Source of the DNA: Riptortus pedestris
Taxonomy: Eukaryota; Arthropoda; Insecta; Hemiptera; Alydidae
Direction of reading: 5' to 3'
Assembly (NCBI GenBank): GCA_019009955.1
Contig: CM032228.1
Location: 254,350,001-254,414,000, forward strand
DNA length: 64,000 nt
Shown: one piece after another, positions 1 to 11,224 of the stretch
Numbering within the stretch: the stretch's first letter is position 1
How the letters are laid out: the number at the start of each line of letters is the position of its first letter
Made by a program: the position numbers and the translations under genes
Notes under the pieces: model-generated
The model's input: only the letters and a program-made list of their open reading frames with translations
The model's database searches: none
Told to the model about the DNA's origin: nothing

Positions 1-714
1 GTATCTTGTAGCTCTTTGGCCTAGGGCCAGCCTACCTCTCACTCAACAGCTGATAACAAGGCTCTGATAACAATTTACCCCAATCACACCTGACAAGAGG
101 TGCCAAAACCCTATTCAAAAGACCCATCGAAACTAGCAACCAATTTCCATTGCTAACATCTTGCTATGGACAATATAATAATACCTGTCTAAAGACCACT
201 CCATGCTTCGCGCTTTAAAATTAATTCGATGGCGATAAAACTACTAACGAAATGCCATACCTTTACAAATATTCGAAAAGAATGCAACATTTCCAATAAT
301 ATAGCAGTTACCCTTTGGGAATACCCCAAAGGGATAGATAAATTATTTAATTTTATGAAAACTGAAAATTTGTATAAAGAATTGTAAGTCTACATACAGC
401 ATAAAATATTATGTACATAAGTAAATGTAAATAGGCATATATTGGTGTACGTTCATGTATGCATCTGGATTAATGGATGTTCCTAACATTGTTAATAACA
501 TAATATGAACTAAGAATATATGTAAGAATTGCCAGATGATAAATACATCAAAATTATGTTGTAGGTTAAGTTATAAATAACTATATAAATGAGGATATAC
601 CAAATTTAAAATTTACATAAACAAAATTTACTCGAAAAATGCAGGTACTTATCCAAAACGGGAGTTGCAGATAATAACGAGAGATGATAACCTAGTGTTT
701 TTCGCCTTAAAAAT
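1..714. other. AT-rich unique DNA, nothing recognised
   Basis: There is no convincing coding frame, RNA gene or repeat here. The sequence is strongly AT-rich with scattered short TA runs. Confidence 0.5.
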
Positions 715-801
715 ATATGAGGTGGTACTCATGACGTTATTTTCGCAAAGTTTCTTAAACGTCCAACGATCCTACCCAGGTGATTACGAAAATGAGGTCC
801 C
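715..801 (+). repeat. PalHel 5' fragment
   Basis: It carries the family's 5' segment (GGTGGTACTCATGACG, then CCTACCCAGG and AAAATGAGGTCC). It has neither the leading palindrome nor the core, so it is a short truncated copy just upstream of a second copy in the same orientation. Confidence 0.65.
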
Positions 802-895
802 AGATGAGATATCCACAAATACATGTGTGACGACGTCACCAAATAAACATTTATAGACTGTCCACTTTTATTTTTCCGGATTTTCATTTCATTCT

Positions 896-1325
896 AGCAG
901 TTCGTCTGAGGTCGTACTTATCACGCAGTTTTCGAAACTTTTCTTCAAATATCAATCGACCCTGCCTAGTAGACGACGAAAATGAGGTCAGTTCAAAATT
1001 ATAAATATTTTTCTGTTATCGCGACTAGCGGTCGCAATTTGTGGTTTATCTTTTTTTTTTTTTCAAAAAGAACGTTGAAGTTCATGAATAGCTGAAATCG
1101 TACAAGACGGAGCAGGGGCTTAGAAAGAGGAATTTCGAAAATATCTCTGTTACTATACGTCGGATTGAAAAATTGTTAAGAAACAATATAATTGAAAATG
1201 TATTGTTCTATAAATGTTGTTGAATACTTGTTTCCTCTATCTTCAATTTTAACCGAGATATTGGCATTTTTTTGTAGAATTCAGTCTTCAGTAAACCCTC
1301 ACTTTCAGGTCAAACAGGGAACCTG
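896..1325 (+). repeat. PalHel copy, 3'-truncated
   Basis: It starts at a decayed end palindrome (AGCAG) followed by GAGGTCGTACTTATCACGC. It continues through GACGAAAATGAGGTCAG, the core GACTAGCGGTCGCAA and the inverted-repeat boxes. The 3' hairpin is missing. The usual microsatellite is reduced to a few AT bases. Confidence 0.7.
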
Positions 1326-1700
1326 AACAAGCCATTATATCATGAACCGATCAACAAGTGTTTTCTATATGAGATACATGGAGATATTGTGTGACTGCTC
1401 GACGATACTGCTGAGGTATTTAGAGCCAGCTAGATGAGTATATTAGGTGTGAGAGGGAATTCTCTGATGGTATATATGTGCTATGTTGAGTGACGTTTAC
1501 GGGGCCTTTCACCCCCAGAGCCAAGTATTAATAGAGTGGGACCCTGCAGGTCCGCGTCTCAACCCAATTCCTATTGTCGTGTCTTCTAGCCGCGCAAATC
1601 AAATATCAGCTGGTTATCAGCTGACAAAGAACAGCTGATCGCTGAACAGATAAGGAAGCTTATCAACTACATGATTACCTCTCTAAGGCAACCATTTAAA
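1326..1700. other. Unique DNA, nothing recognised
   Basis: This is mixed-composition sequence without a plausible coding frame. It ends in a poly(A) run of about 18 bases at 1698-1715, directly before a minus-orientation PalHel end. Confidence 0.45.
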
Positions 1701-1715
1701 AAAAAAAAAAAAAAA

Positions 1716-2250
1716 TTCTGTCACGCAAAGGCTGCGTTAACTAAGCAAATATCTCACTTGCTTCACGTATTTGAATTTATATCTATATTTTATAAAGCTC
1801 AATGTAAACAATGTTTGGTATTTAGGCTTCAAATAAAGTGCCTCATAATATAACAGCTTATTGTTAATATGAAATGAGTAGGAGTGGGCGTTTACTGAAG
1901 AGGCAAAACTGAAAAATCCAAATATATCGGTTAATAACAAAGACAGTGAAAAAGCTTACATGACAACATTTTTAGAACATTACATTTGCAGTAAGATTGA
2001 CCCTATACAATTTTTCGATATGACACATAATAATGGAGATATTAAGAATTTGATTTGATTTATTTATTTATGGACATCACATCAAAGGTGATTTGCCCTT
2101 TTCAAAAAATTGCACAATATAACAAAAGTAACAAATTGTTAAATAACAAAAGTAAGATAGATAACAAGAAGTAACAATAAGAATTCAGCCATTAACGAAC
2201 TTTTACACAAAACGTATAAATATCGGGTTTGATATATATTGTATATATGA
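1716..2250 (-). repeat. PalHel copy interrupted by a LINE-tail-like insert
   Basis: The minus-orientation start (TGTCACGCAAAGGCTGCG) is a mutated 3' hairpin. It runs into the module GAACAATATTTGGTATTT (here varied) and the GAGATATT box. Sequence unlike the family occupies about 2051-2180. The core resumes at CAGCCATTAACGAAC and stops before the 5' palindrome. Confidence 0.65.
2051..2180 (-). mobile_element. Possible LINE 3' tail inserted in PalHel
   Basis: Read on the minus strand, this insert ends in a simple ATAAATAAATAAATCAAATC tail preceded by a short non-family stretch (ACCTTTGATGTGATGTCC). That form is usual for 3' ends of CR1/L2/Jockey-type LINEs. There is no coding sequence and I could not define a target-site duplication, so the class is a guess. 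Confidence 0.3.
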
Positions 2251-2287
2251 CAAAGAAGAAATTAATATTAAAGGCTGAAAATTAAAA

Positions 2288-2751
2288 AGGTCCGTCACGC
2301 AGGGGCTGCATTAACTAAGCAGATTCCCCCAATGCGCCACGTATTTGCATTTATCTCAAAATGTAAAAGTTCAATGAGAACAATATTTGGTATTTAAACT
2401 TCAAATAAAATGCTTCATAGCATAATGGAATATTGTTAACATAAGATGAGTAGGAGTGTGGGGAGGGGGGTTTACATAAGACCGAAAACTAAAAAATGCA
2501 AATATCTCAGTTAATAATCAAGGTAGTGAGGAAATGTGCATAACAACATTTATAGAATTCATAGAACGTTAACGAACATAACCTGTCTTTTTGTATAAAA
2601 AAATATATATATATATATATATAGATAAAGTTTTGAACAGACCTCATTTTCGTCATCTTCTGGGTAGGATCGATGGACATTTGGAGAAACATTTCGAAAA
2701 TCATGCGTACAACCTGAATAACTGATTTCCCTTAGGGGAAATCTGCTGAAA
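2288..2751 (-). repeat. PalHel copy, near complete, short type
   Basis: It begins GTCCGTCACGCAGGGGCTGC (3' hairpin read in reverse) and holds the module TTCAATGAGAACAATATTTG. A (TA)n tract lies at about 2602-2624, followed by the 5' segment (CATTTTCGTCATCTTCTGGG). It ends in the family palindrome with one mismatch (GATTTCCCTTAGGGGAAATC). Confidence 0.85.
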
Positions 2752-3053
2752 TGTAAATCTCACCGTTAATATTTGAGCTAGAGAAAAAATGTATATAACA
2801 ACATTTATTTTTAGGAAATTTAGTTTTCAATGTGATTGGTTATGTATCATTTTTTGATCTGGCTTAAAGTAATGGAGATACTTCAAATTTTCTAAATCCC
2901 CTTTCAATCCGCCTCCAGTCAGATTTCTGCCGTTAACGAACTCGATCTTTAGTTTTACATAAAACTCTTACATATAGAGTTTGGCAAAGATAAGAGACGA
3001 AATGCGACCTCTAGAGCATTAACAGAAGAGTGTGTGTGTATGTATAATTTTGA
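2752..3053 (-). repeat. PalHel core fragment joined head-to-tail
   Basis: Directly after the palindrome of the previous copy, a second minus-orientation core begins without its own hairpin end (CTCACCGTTAATATTTGAGC). It runs through CCGTTAACGAACTCGATC to a (GT)n-like tract at about 3030-3042. Its 5' end is cut by the start of a plus-orientation copy. Confidence 0.65.
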
Positions 3054-3545
3054 AGGGGAATCAGCTATTGAGGTCGTATATATATTTGTCTGTTGACGCT
3101 CTAGTGGTCGCAATTTTCGTTTGATCGTTACCAAACTCGATATTTAAACGTTTTATGCAAAAATAAAGATCAAGTTCGTTAATGGCTGAAATCGGACCAG
3201 TGGGAGGGGGGGATTTAGGATTTTCGATATTTCGAAATATCTCCGTTACTGTACGTTGGATAGAAAAATTATATATAATCAATCTTATTGCAAATTAAAT
3301 TTAAATTAAATAATGTTATATACATTTATTCTGTATCTTGAATATTAACCGAGATATTTGCATTTTTCTGTTTTCAGCTTCAGAGATGAGATCGGCTAAC
3401 TTCTGGTCTAATCTTGAGTTTCCGTCAAGAGCTAGTTCGGGCCGTTCCCGTAACTGTTTGACTCTCTATTCTGAAATTTTTCTATGGTAAAACTTCACGT
3501 GGAAAATCTGCTTAGTTTACGCAGCCCGTGACGGACTTTCTTCAT
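3054..3545 (+). repeat. PalHel copy, short type
   Basis: It starts with half of the end palindrome (GGGGAATCAGCTATTGAGG). It joins directly to the microsatellite and core without the usual 100-base 5' segment, so that segment is deleted. It ends with AAATCTGCTTAGTTTACGCA and a shortened hairpin before GTGACGGACTTTC. Confidence 0.8.
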
Positions 3546-4023
3546 GTACCGGCCAGAATCCATGGGCATTTTTCGCGTTATAAGTGCACCCTCAATAGTC
3601 GATTTTCCTTAAGGGAAATCTGCTACAACGGAACCTGATTCGCGACTTGTTGAATGTTGTCGTTGGTTTGTGACTAGTCAGCGAGAGAGTGGTTCCCCTC
3701 CTTTCTCTAATGTGTATACTCGATGACGGACATAATTCCTGGGGAGGGGTGAAATCCTCCTATTAGGGGCAAGTAGGTTATAGGAAATCCTGCATCGGGA
3801 CAATTATGGCGGGAGTGTGGGGCGGTTTGGCGGGTAAAAGTCGACTGGCGGGAAGAAAGTAAATGCAAGAAAGTGCGGGAAGACTCTCCATTTCCTACGG
3901 CACACTTCCAGGCTCCGAGCCAGGTATCGTTGGCTGCTATAACCTATCGCTAATGTAACCTCTTCATCAACATCATCAGACCATGTAGTTGAAACCATTG
4001 TGTTCTATCGGAAGCTGCATTTA
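3546..4023. other. Mostly unique DNA with a solitary PalHel palindrome
   Basis: A solitary family palindrome remnant (TTCCTTAAGGGAAATCTGCT) lies at about 3605-3624. The rest is unique sequence of somewhat higher GC content with no recognisable gene. Confidence 0.5.
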
Positions 4024-4655
4024 AGTAGATTTTCCTGAAGGGAAATCAGCTAATGAGGTCGTACTCATGACGCGAGTTTAAAAAAAATTCTCAAATTTCT
4101 GTCAATCCTAGCCAGGAGATGACGAAAATGATGTCCGTTCAAAATTACATATATATTTCTCTGTTAACGCTCTCGCGGTCGCAATTTTTGTTTGATCGTT
4201 ACCAAACTCAATATTTAATCGTTTTATGTAAAAAGGAAGATCAAGTTCGTTAATGGCTTAAATCGGAACAGCAGGAGGGGGCGGGGTGGTTTAGAGGGGG
4301 AATTTTGAAAATTCGAAATATTTCGAATACTATAAGTCTGGTCGAAAAATTGTATAGAACCAAAATTATAGCAAATTAAATTTACTATAAATATTTTTAT
4401 ATACATGTATTCTCTATCTTGAATATTAACCGAGATATTTGCATTTTTATTAAGTGAGTTTGGATGACGAGATGAGATCGGCTATAATCGTCATCTTCCG
4501 CCGTTCTAGTTCGGCCGTTTCCGTAACTGTTCGGATATTCGGGGTTAGAGACTCGTTACTACTACAGTTACTGGTATGCAGATTTCTCTATTGTAAAACT
4601 TCACGTAGGAAATCTGCTAAGTTTACGCAGCCTCTGCGTGACAGATGTTTTAAGG
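4024..4655 (+). repeat. PalHel copy, full length, short type
   Basis: All modules are present in order: palindrome (TTTTCCTGAAGGGAAATC), CGTACTCATGACGCG, GATGACGAAAATGATGTCCG, a short TA tract, CTCTCGCGGTCGCAA, CAAGTTCGTTAATGGCT, a poly-G stretch and the inverted-repeat boxes. GGAAATCTGCTAAGTTTACG and the hairpin GCAGCCTCTGCGTGAC end it. It is about 630 bp long. Confidence 0.85.
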
Positions 4656-5197
4656 ATCAAACGATGTTTGTGGGCTCTAGAGAGTAAGCTGGTTTACGTA
4701 TACATTTGAGAGGGCGGCATATTTCGCTGTTCTGTGTAAGATTGATGGACAATAGAAGAAATGTCAACGTCAATAGCAGATTTCCCTTAAGAATTGTGAG
4801 AGGGGTTGCTAAGGAAGTTGAGGGCGGTATTTACAGAGAGCTGACTGAGGAGACGGGCCGGTCTGTCACTGACCTATCTCAGGGCCAACACTGCTCTGCT
4901 GTCCTTCATCTGCTGCCCAAGCACTCTTGCACAACTCCCCATCATCGCTAGCATCATCATCATCATGTCTGCTCATCCCGCCATTACGATCATCGTCTAT
5001 GGGGAAACCACGGCTAGCGGTCCGGGCAGCAGTCGCTCGTCCTTGGCATAGTTCCCGAAATAGTTGGGAGGAAGTGCGCCACGCAGGGGGTGCGTGCAAC
5101 AAGCACGTTTCTACGGCAAAGGAATGGTTCCATGTGGGTGGTGTCCCTATAAACTGTGGGCCTAATGGAAAAGGTTCCTTGTTCGTATAAATATGCC
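4656..5197. other. GC-richer unique island, unrecognised
   Basis: The composition is clearly richer in GC than the flanks. Open frames of 80-130 codons exist on both strands at about 4866-5261 and 4927-5190, but none resembles a known family. A PalHel palindrome remnant sits at 4778-4797 and a hairpin-like remnant (GCCACGCAGGGGGTGCGTGC) at about 5079-5098. This could be a decayed repeat or an exon, and I cannot decide. Confidence 0.35.
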
Positions 5198-5664
5198 CGT
5201 CACTAACGGGCTGCGTTAAATAAACCGTTTTTCTCACGTACCAGCATAACACACCATTCACTTCAAATCACCACAAATTTCTATTTCAAATGCGATGACT
5301 AGACCTATGCGATTTATAGAAAGCTCTAATAAACCGCCTGACACTTGAGCCACAAAATAATGAATAGAACAACAATAGTAGAGAATCAATAGCTTACGTT
5401 AATTCGTTCGATAACATTTTTGATACGACCCATAGTCACAGAGATATGCCTTTTCTAATTAGCCGCTTCTCATTCATCTTTCTCGCCCACCCCCCATGCC
5501 TCAAATTCAACCATAACGACGATGAATTTTAGTAGAGCGGTAACAGACATGTGTATACATATAACTTTGAACGAACTTCATTTTCATCATCTTCTGGTAG
5601 AATCGACTGGCATTTGAGGAAATGATTGGAAATTCGCTTTGTGAGTACTACCTCAATAGGTTGC
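5198..5664 (-). repeat. PalHel copy, degenerate
   Basis: It starts with a decayed hairpin (CCGTCACTAACGGGCTGCG). Recognisable 5' modules follow near the other end (GAACGAACTTCATTTTCATC, then CATCTTCTGGTAGAATCGAC and GAGTACTACCTCAATAG). The end palindrome is lost where the 57-bp minisatellite begins. Confidence 0.6.
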
Positions 5665-6200
5665 TTACCGTCTTGGTGAGGTAGCTAACCTTCACTCCCA
5701 AAGTGCGAAAATTAAGCCACAATTCCTTCTTGGTGAGATGCTAACCTGCACTTAATAATTGCGAAATTTAAGCCTCAACCCCTTTTTGGTGAGGTAGCTG
5801 ACCTACACTCCCAAAGTGCGAAATTTAAGCTACAACACCTTCTTGGTGAGATACTAACCTGCACTTAATAATTGCGAAATTTAAGCCTCAACCCCTTTTT
5901 GGTGAGGTAGCTGACCTACACTCCCAAAGTGCGAAATTTAAGCCTCAACCCCTTTTTGGTGAGGTAGCTAACCTACACTCCCAAAGTGCGAAATTTAAGC
6001 CTCAACCCCTTTTTGGTGAGATACTGACATACACTTCCAAATTACGCAATTCAATCCTCATACACTTCTTGGTGAGATACTAACCTGCACTTAAAAATTG
6101 CATAACTTGAGCCTCAACCCCTTTTTAAAGAGCTACTGAACAACACTTCCAAAATGCGGCATTTAAGCCTCTACTGCTTTTCGGTGAAGCGCCTAAACTA
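5665..6200. repeat. 57-bp minisatellite, about 9 copies
   Basis: The unit contains GGTGAGGTAGCTGACCTACA, CTCCCAAAGTGCGAAATTTA and AGCCTCAACCCCTTTT. GGTGAG recurs at 5901, 5958 and 6015, which gives the 57-base period. Outer units are more diverged (GGTGAGATACTAACCTGCAC). No open frame persists through it. Confidence 0.9.
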
Positions 6201-6645
6201 AGTTTGAGACTGTCATTTGTATACTTTTAAACCTTCATTTCCAAAGCTGAAGGAGACGTTCTCAGTGTTTGAAAATTAGCGTGCGTGTTCGACGAAGTGT
6301 ATTTAATTATGCTTGAGAATCTAAACTATAGTTCCGGATTTTCTGGGTCTGCTGTACATATTGTAAGCTCTAAAACTTGTGCTCCAGATTGCTTTAACAC
6401 CCGGTTTCCTGCTTCTGTTTCTGCTGGTGCGTATCATTGTCGTCCGTGGTTTGGACCACTACTTCCCGAAGGTCGGAACTGTGTACTCCGGTAGATCTGG
6501 CTAGTTGGCCGACGATGGAGGGAGATGACTAGACTATAGGAGAGAGGAAGGTGCCACCTGCAGAACCCTGCTTGCGACACGCCGTGTTGTAATTCGGTCA
6601 AGGGAGCTCACACCCCGTACATAAGGAAATAGGGGAGACTACCGC

Positions 6646-6647
<2 letters not shown>
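6201..6647. other. Unique DNA, nothing recognised
   Basis: A short open frame lies at 6285-6494 on the plus strand but resembles nothing I know. The interval is otherwise unremarkable up to the (CT)n tract. Confidence 0.4.
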
Positions 6648-6711
<64 letters not shown>

Positions 6712-6722
6712 ACACCCTCTCT

Positions 6723-6780
<58 letters not shown>
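6648..6780. repeat. (CT)n microsatellite
   Basis: About 130 bases of nearly uninterrupted CT dinucleotides are broken once by CACTCACACCCTCTCTTCTG. A smaller CT tract follows at about 6985-7015. Confidence 0.95.
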
Positions 6781-6781
<1 letters not shown>

Positions 6782-7377
6782 CTTATATGTCGAAAGGATA
6801 TAAGTATTAATATATAGAGTGTCTCTTGTAGATCTCTTCTGTAGATTTAGCGCTATTTTCCTCCATCTCCAAACAGCTAGTCCTAATTCTACAGTTCTCG
6901 TCAGGCCTTGAACCGTGGCATAAGGTCTACCGCAGGACCATCGGTTGCTATTTCAGAACAAAAGGAAGTCTCTGATCAGTAGATTCCCTCTCTCACTCTC
7001 TCTCTCTCTCTCTTTTCTTGCTCCTCTTCTACCGCTTTAACTTAAAGAACCTCTTGTAAGCGCGGTTCTATCCATTTTCTATTTTATTTACTTTTACAGA
7101 TTGAAAGTTCACATATCATCAAATAGTCTGTAAATATCATACTTTTTAACGTGAGTTCTATACTTAAGGATTCACGTATGTACATTGGAGTTCTAAATCG
7201 ACTAGTCCTTAGACTATTGAAATTTGACGTTTATGGAGTAGATTTTTACAATTAATTACAAAAGTGATATATTCTTACTTTCTTGTTTGCTGCCTTCTTT
7301 AAACACCTTCATCTGGGGTCATGTGATTTTCATTTACAAATGGCGAAGTAGAGGCAACTAGGGCGTAAAACTAAAGA
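6781..7377. other. AT-rich unique DNA
   Basis: No coding frame, RNA gene or family repeat is visible apart from the short CT tract near 7000. Confidence 0.45.
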
Positions 7378-7593
7378 TTAATAAAATAATGAAGTTCAAT
7401 AATGGCTGAAATCCAAGAAGTGGGGGTGTTTAGAAGGGAAATATCGAAAATTCTTAATATCTCCCTTATTTTGCGTCGGATTGAGAAATATTGTATAGAA
7501 TCAATCTCATTGCAAATTTATTGCTCTATAACTGTCGTTACGTACGTTTTTTCACTACCATTATTGTTAAAAAAGATGTGAGCATTTTAGCAG
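7378..7593 (+). repeat. PalHel core fragment
   Basis: It begins inside the core (GAAGTTCAATAATGGCTGAA), carries the GGGTGTTTAGAAGGG stretch and an AATATCTCCCTTATT box, and stops at the start of a longer copy in the same orientation. It may be the remains of a tandem array. Confidence 0.6.
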
Positions 7594-7708
7594 AAGGCAA
7601 ATAAGCTATTGAGGTCGTACTCATGACGCGATTTTCAAATGTTATCTTCAAATGTCCTCCGATCCTACCTAGGAGATGACGAAAATGAGGTCCGTTCAAA
7701 ATCATATG

Positions 7709-7794
<86 letters not shown>

Positions 7795-8258
7795 TAGATA
7801 GATAGATAGATTGATATATAGGTAGATAGATATACTTGTCTGTTATCGGTCTAGCGGACGTAATTTTTGCTTGATCTTTACCAAACTCGATATTTAAACG
7901 TTTTATGTAAAAAAAAAGATCAAGGTCGTTAATGGCTGAACTCCGACTAGTGGGAGTGGGGAGGTTTAGAGGGGGGGGGTTTCGAAAATTTTAAATATCT
8001 CCCCTTTGATCGAAAAATTGTATAGAACCATAATCAGTATAATTATATACATTTATTCTCTATCTTGAATATTAACCGAGATATTTGAATTTTTATTAAA
8101 TGTGTGTGGATAACGGATGAGATGAGATCGGCTAATTTCGGTTCTAGTCGCTAGTTTCTGCCAAACTGTTCTGCTCTCGTGAAATTTATTTTTATTGTAT
8201 AACTTCACTTAGGAAATCGGCTTAGTTTACACAGCCCCCCGTGACGGATTTTTTTTAG
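7594..8258 (+). repeat. PalHel copy with compound microsatellite
   Basis: The 5' palindrome is reduced to AATAAGCTATTGAGG, followed by a well kept 5' segment. The microsatellite at about 7711-7815 is compound: TA, then GA, then GATA. The core (GGTCTAGCGGACG), inverted-repeat boxes, GAAATCGGCTTAGTTTACAC and a decayed hairpin before CCGTGACGGATTTTTT follow. Confidence 0.85.
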
Positions 8259-8631
8259 TTACTCCTACTTATGCCATATAAGCAGTAAGCAGTTATTTTA
8301 TGAAGAAATGTATTTAAATACCAAATATTGTTCTCATTGAACTTTTACGTTTTGAGATGAATGTAAAGTACGTGACGGACTTTTTTTGCTGTTGCTTGGT
8401 CAGATCACTGCCACCCACTGCCCGGGAATACCTGCCTCCAGCGGGATATCAGTTTTAACGATCCGGAGGCAAAAAGTGTTGAGGTTTGCTTGGGGAAGCG
8501 ACAGCTGTCCGGATTGGTTGGCGGAAGTGGCCAGACACACATGTGCCGTGTCCGGCTGCCACATGGGATTCGCATCATCTCTTCCTCTTCCTAGTCACAC
8601 AACAACGCCCGTCTCTGAAGAAGCTCTGTGA
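8259..8631. other. GC-richer unique DNA with a PalHel tail scrap
   Basis: GTGACGGACTTTTTTT at about 8370-8385 is a solitary PalHel 3' tail. The rest, about 8386-8631, has higher GC content and an 81-codon open frame on the plus strand that I do not recognise. Confidence 0.4.
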
Positions 8632-8998
8632 GAAGCCCGGCACGCAGGGGCTGCGGAAACTAAGCACATTTTGTATGACACACTGGTGATCTCCTATGCT
8701 GGAATATCAGACAATTTTCTACCCTCTCCCCACCTATGCCGAATTTAATTTCGGCAATTAACTAATATGATCTTTAGTGTAGAATGGAATATCGATCGAA
8801 ATGAAGAACAAATAAACATTTTCGAATCAAGAGCGCAAAATCGTAGTTGATGACGTCATGACAATACACATTTGCAAGGAATTACTCGCATACAATATTT
8901 TGTAAATAAACTTCAAACAAAGAGGCCCGTGATACATCAGGCTTCATATTGTTAAAATGACAAGAGTAAGAGTGGGGGTTTACCGAAGGCCGAAACTA
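8632..8998 (-). repeat. PalHel 3' part, minus orientation
   Basis: It starts with a clear hairpin end (CGGCACGCAGGGGCTGCGG) and AACTAAGCACATTTT. Diverged long-type modules follow (CAATATTTTGTAAATAAAC, GAGTAAGAGTGGGGGTTTAC). It is cut exactly where the next minus-orientation copy begins. Confidence 0.65.
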
Positions 8999-9786
8999 AA
9001 AGTCCGTCACGCTGGGCCGCGTAAACTAAGCAGATTTCCTTCTTGAAGATTAACAATTGATAAAACTATATAATGGTAACACAATAGCACACTCAATCAC
9101 GTGAATAAATATAAACTGTAATAAGAAAATTCCAGACGGGAAGCTTCTGAAATGTAAACAAACAGTTCTGCCAACGGCTCACCGGAAAGAAAAACAATAA
9201 TTGAAAATTATCAGGTTATAACCTAGTAATTTTAGTGAAAGCTATGTACTATACCTAGTACTGTAATTTATAATGAATCAGAATAATTTTTATATCAATC
9301 AATCAAATTAGTAGTCCAAGAACGAGTGACGGGGGGGGGGGGGAGGGGTCGCCCGAACATATTTGTATTTATCTCGTATAATAAAGGTCCCTTGAAAACA
9401 ATATTTGGTATTTGAGCTTCGAATAATGTGGTTTATTATATTATAGAGTGTTGTTTATGTAACATGAGTAGAAGTGGGGATTTGCTGAAGCCAGAAACCT
9501 GAAAAATGCAAATATCTTGGTGAAAATTCAAGATATAGAATAAATGTATACAACAATATTTAAAGTACATTTAATTTGATATAAGATTTGTTCTATACAC
9601 TTTTTTAGATCCGAGGTATAGTAACAGAGGTATTTCGAATTTTCAAATTTCTCCACCTCTAAACCCCGCCTCCCCCTGGTTCGATTTCAGCCATTAACGA
9701 AGTTGATCTTTCGTTTTACATAAAACGGTTAAATACTGCGTTTGGTAAAGATTAAACAAAAATCACACACATACTCGTATATACGA

Positions 9787-9830
<44 letters not shown>

Positions 9831-9895
9831 TTGAATGGAACTCATTTTTATCATCTCCTTGGTAGGATCGAAGGGCATTTGAAGAAATGTTAAAT
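8999..9895 (-). repeat. PalHel copy, long type
   Basis: It opens with AGTCCGTCACGCTGGGCCGC and AACTAAGCAGATTTCC. The long-type module includes GTGAATAAATATAAACTG, a poly-G run at about 9331-9347 and AACAATATTTGGTATTTGAG. The core, a (TA)n tract at about 9789-9827 and the 5' segment (CATCTCCTTGGTAGGATCGA) follow. The final palindrome is absent. Length is about 900 bp. Confidence 0.85.
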
Positions 9896-10760
9896 TAATT
9901 TAGAATATACAAATAAACGAAATAATTAGTAAAACATAATTTGTTTCATGATAGAGAGTAGATTTAATTTAATATTACATTTTTAATTTGCATTTGTACT
10001 AAATTCACCAGCTGTAATAAGCATTCCATCTGTCAAGTGCACTATAAGTATGCACAGGATTTTAGTGCGCTATTATATTTCATAAAATGTTCATATTGCT
10101 GAACCGGCCACTTTCCAATTAGACTTAGTACACTTTGTGTGTGTGTGTATATGTATGAAAGAGTCGTTGTATGTTTACACAGTATATACACACTATATAT
10201 GCATAGTAATTAACATAGAATGTCATCTTTGAAATTCATTTGTAACTTGCAAGAGCTAGAATGTTATAGAATTTTGATGACTATAATTAAGGTTTCGTCA
10301 TGGAATCCAACTACAATTAAAGATGACATATAAACAAATAAGGGGTTGCTCCTGTTTGACAACTCGTTATCACTGAAAGTAGCTGATAACGGCTACAACT
10401 GTCAAATATGCCTATCCAATGTTTAGTAGTCGATTGCAACATAGTTTTTTAACAATTTCTTCTCGTATGTTTTATATAAATATATTTGTACATAATGCAA
10501 AACGTTCCCTCATTGACAAGAATGACAAAATAAATTTGTTTTTTTTTCTTTTGATTCGTCTTTTTAACAAAAGAGATAATTAAGAAATGCCTTAGAATTT
10601 CCGCATGTTACCGACATGGTTTTCAATTTTCTACGAAAAATTTTAATTTGGAATGGGAATACCCTCAGCAAAATGCAAATATCTAAATCTCAGGTAATGA
10701 GTTGTGAGAAAAAAAATCATAATACAATTAATTATTGTTTTAAGTTAAACTTTCAACTTA
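9896..10760. other. AT-rich unique DNA
   Basis: No recognisable gene or family repeat is present, only short GT and TA runs near 10137-10160. Confidence 0.45.
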
Positions 10761-10940
10761 AACCTAGAGTGGCGAGTTCGATTCTTGCCTGGGCAAAGGA
10801 AATTATTTAGTGACGAAATTCATTAAATACCGTCCTAAAATCCCACCCTGGCTAGAAAAGGGTGGTAACCTGTAGATAACCCGTCCCAATTAGCCTAAGT
10901 TGCAAAAAGTGGACGTTAATAAATAATAATAATAATAAAA
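10761..10940 (+). mobile_element. tRNA-derived SINE, 5'-truncated
   Basis: The sequence starts inside the tRNA-like head (AACCTAGAGTGGCG), keeps the B box GAGTTCGATTCTTG, then shares the whole body of the neighbouring copy (TTATTTAGTGACG, CCCACCCTGGCTAGAAAAGG, CCTGTAGATAACCCGTCCCA, AAAAAGTGGACGTTAATAAA). It ends in an (AAT)n tail. It is a retroposed non-coding element. Confidence 0.85.
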
Positions 10941-10960
10941 TTTTCAACTAAATACAACAG

Positions 10961-11180
10961 GGGCTCAGGTTAGCCATGTGAGTTAAAGCGTTGATCTTTA
11001 ATCTCATATGGTAAACCTAGAGTGGCGAGTTCGATTCTCGCCTAGGAAAAGGAAATTATTTAGTGACGGAATTCATTAAATAACATCCTAAGTCCCACCC
11101 TGGCTAGAAAAGGGTGGTAACCTGTAGATAACCCGTCCCAATTAGCCTCAGTTGCAAAAAGTGGACGTTAATAAATAAAT
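10961..11180 (+). mobile_element. tRNA-derived SINE, full length
   Basis: The 220-bp element begins GGGCTCAGGTTAGCCATGTG, which matches an A-box region of a tRNA-Leu/Ser-like head. It then has a long variable-arm-like stretch and the B box GAGTTCGATTCTC at 11027-11039. The tRNA-unrelated body is shared with the copies at 10761 and 19010, and the tail is AATAAATAAAT. The boxes imply RNA polymerase III transcription and mobilisation by a partner LINE, as known for SINEs. The assignment to Leu/Ser rather than another tRNA is tentative. Confidence 0.88.
11027..11039 (+). promoter_or_regulatory. SINE pol III B box
   Basis: GAGTTCGATTCTC matches the tRNA B-box consensus GGTTCGANTCC with small differences. 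It is preceded by an A-box-like TAGCCATGTGAG at about 10970-10981. This spacing is usual for a type 2 internal promoter with a long variable arm. Confidence 0.7.
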
Positions 11181-11224
11181 GGAAAAAAAGATAACTATTT
11201 TCGATAACTCATAATAACTAAGAT

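Noticed and set aside
4866..5261. Protein-coding exon of 131 codons
   Set aside because: Overlapping frames exist on the other strand, one end lies in a PalHel copy, and the sequence resembles no known family.
10961..11045. A functional tRNA gene
   Set aside because: It has A- and B-box-like sites, but no proper acceptor or anticodon stem could be drawn, and the head is joined to a repeated non-tRNA body with a simple tail, as in a SINE.
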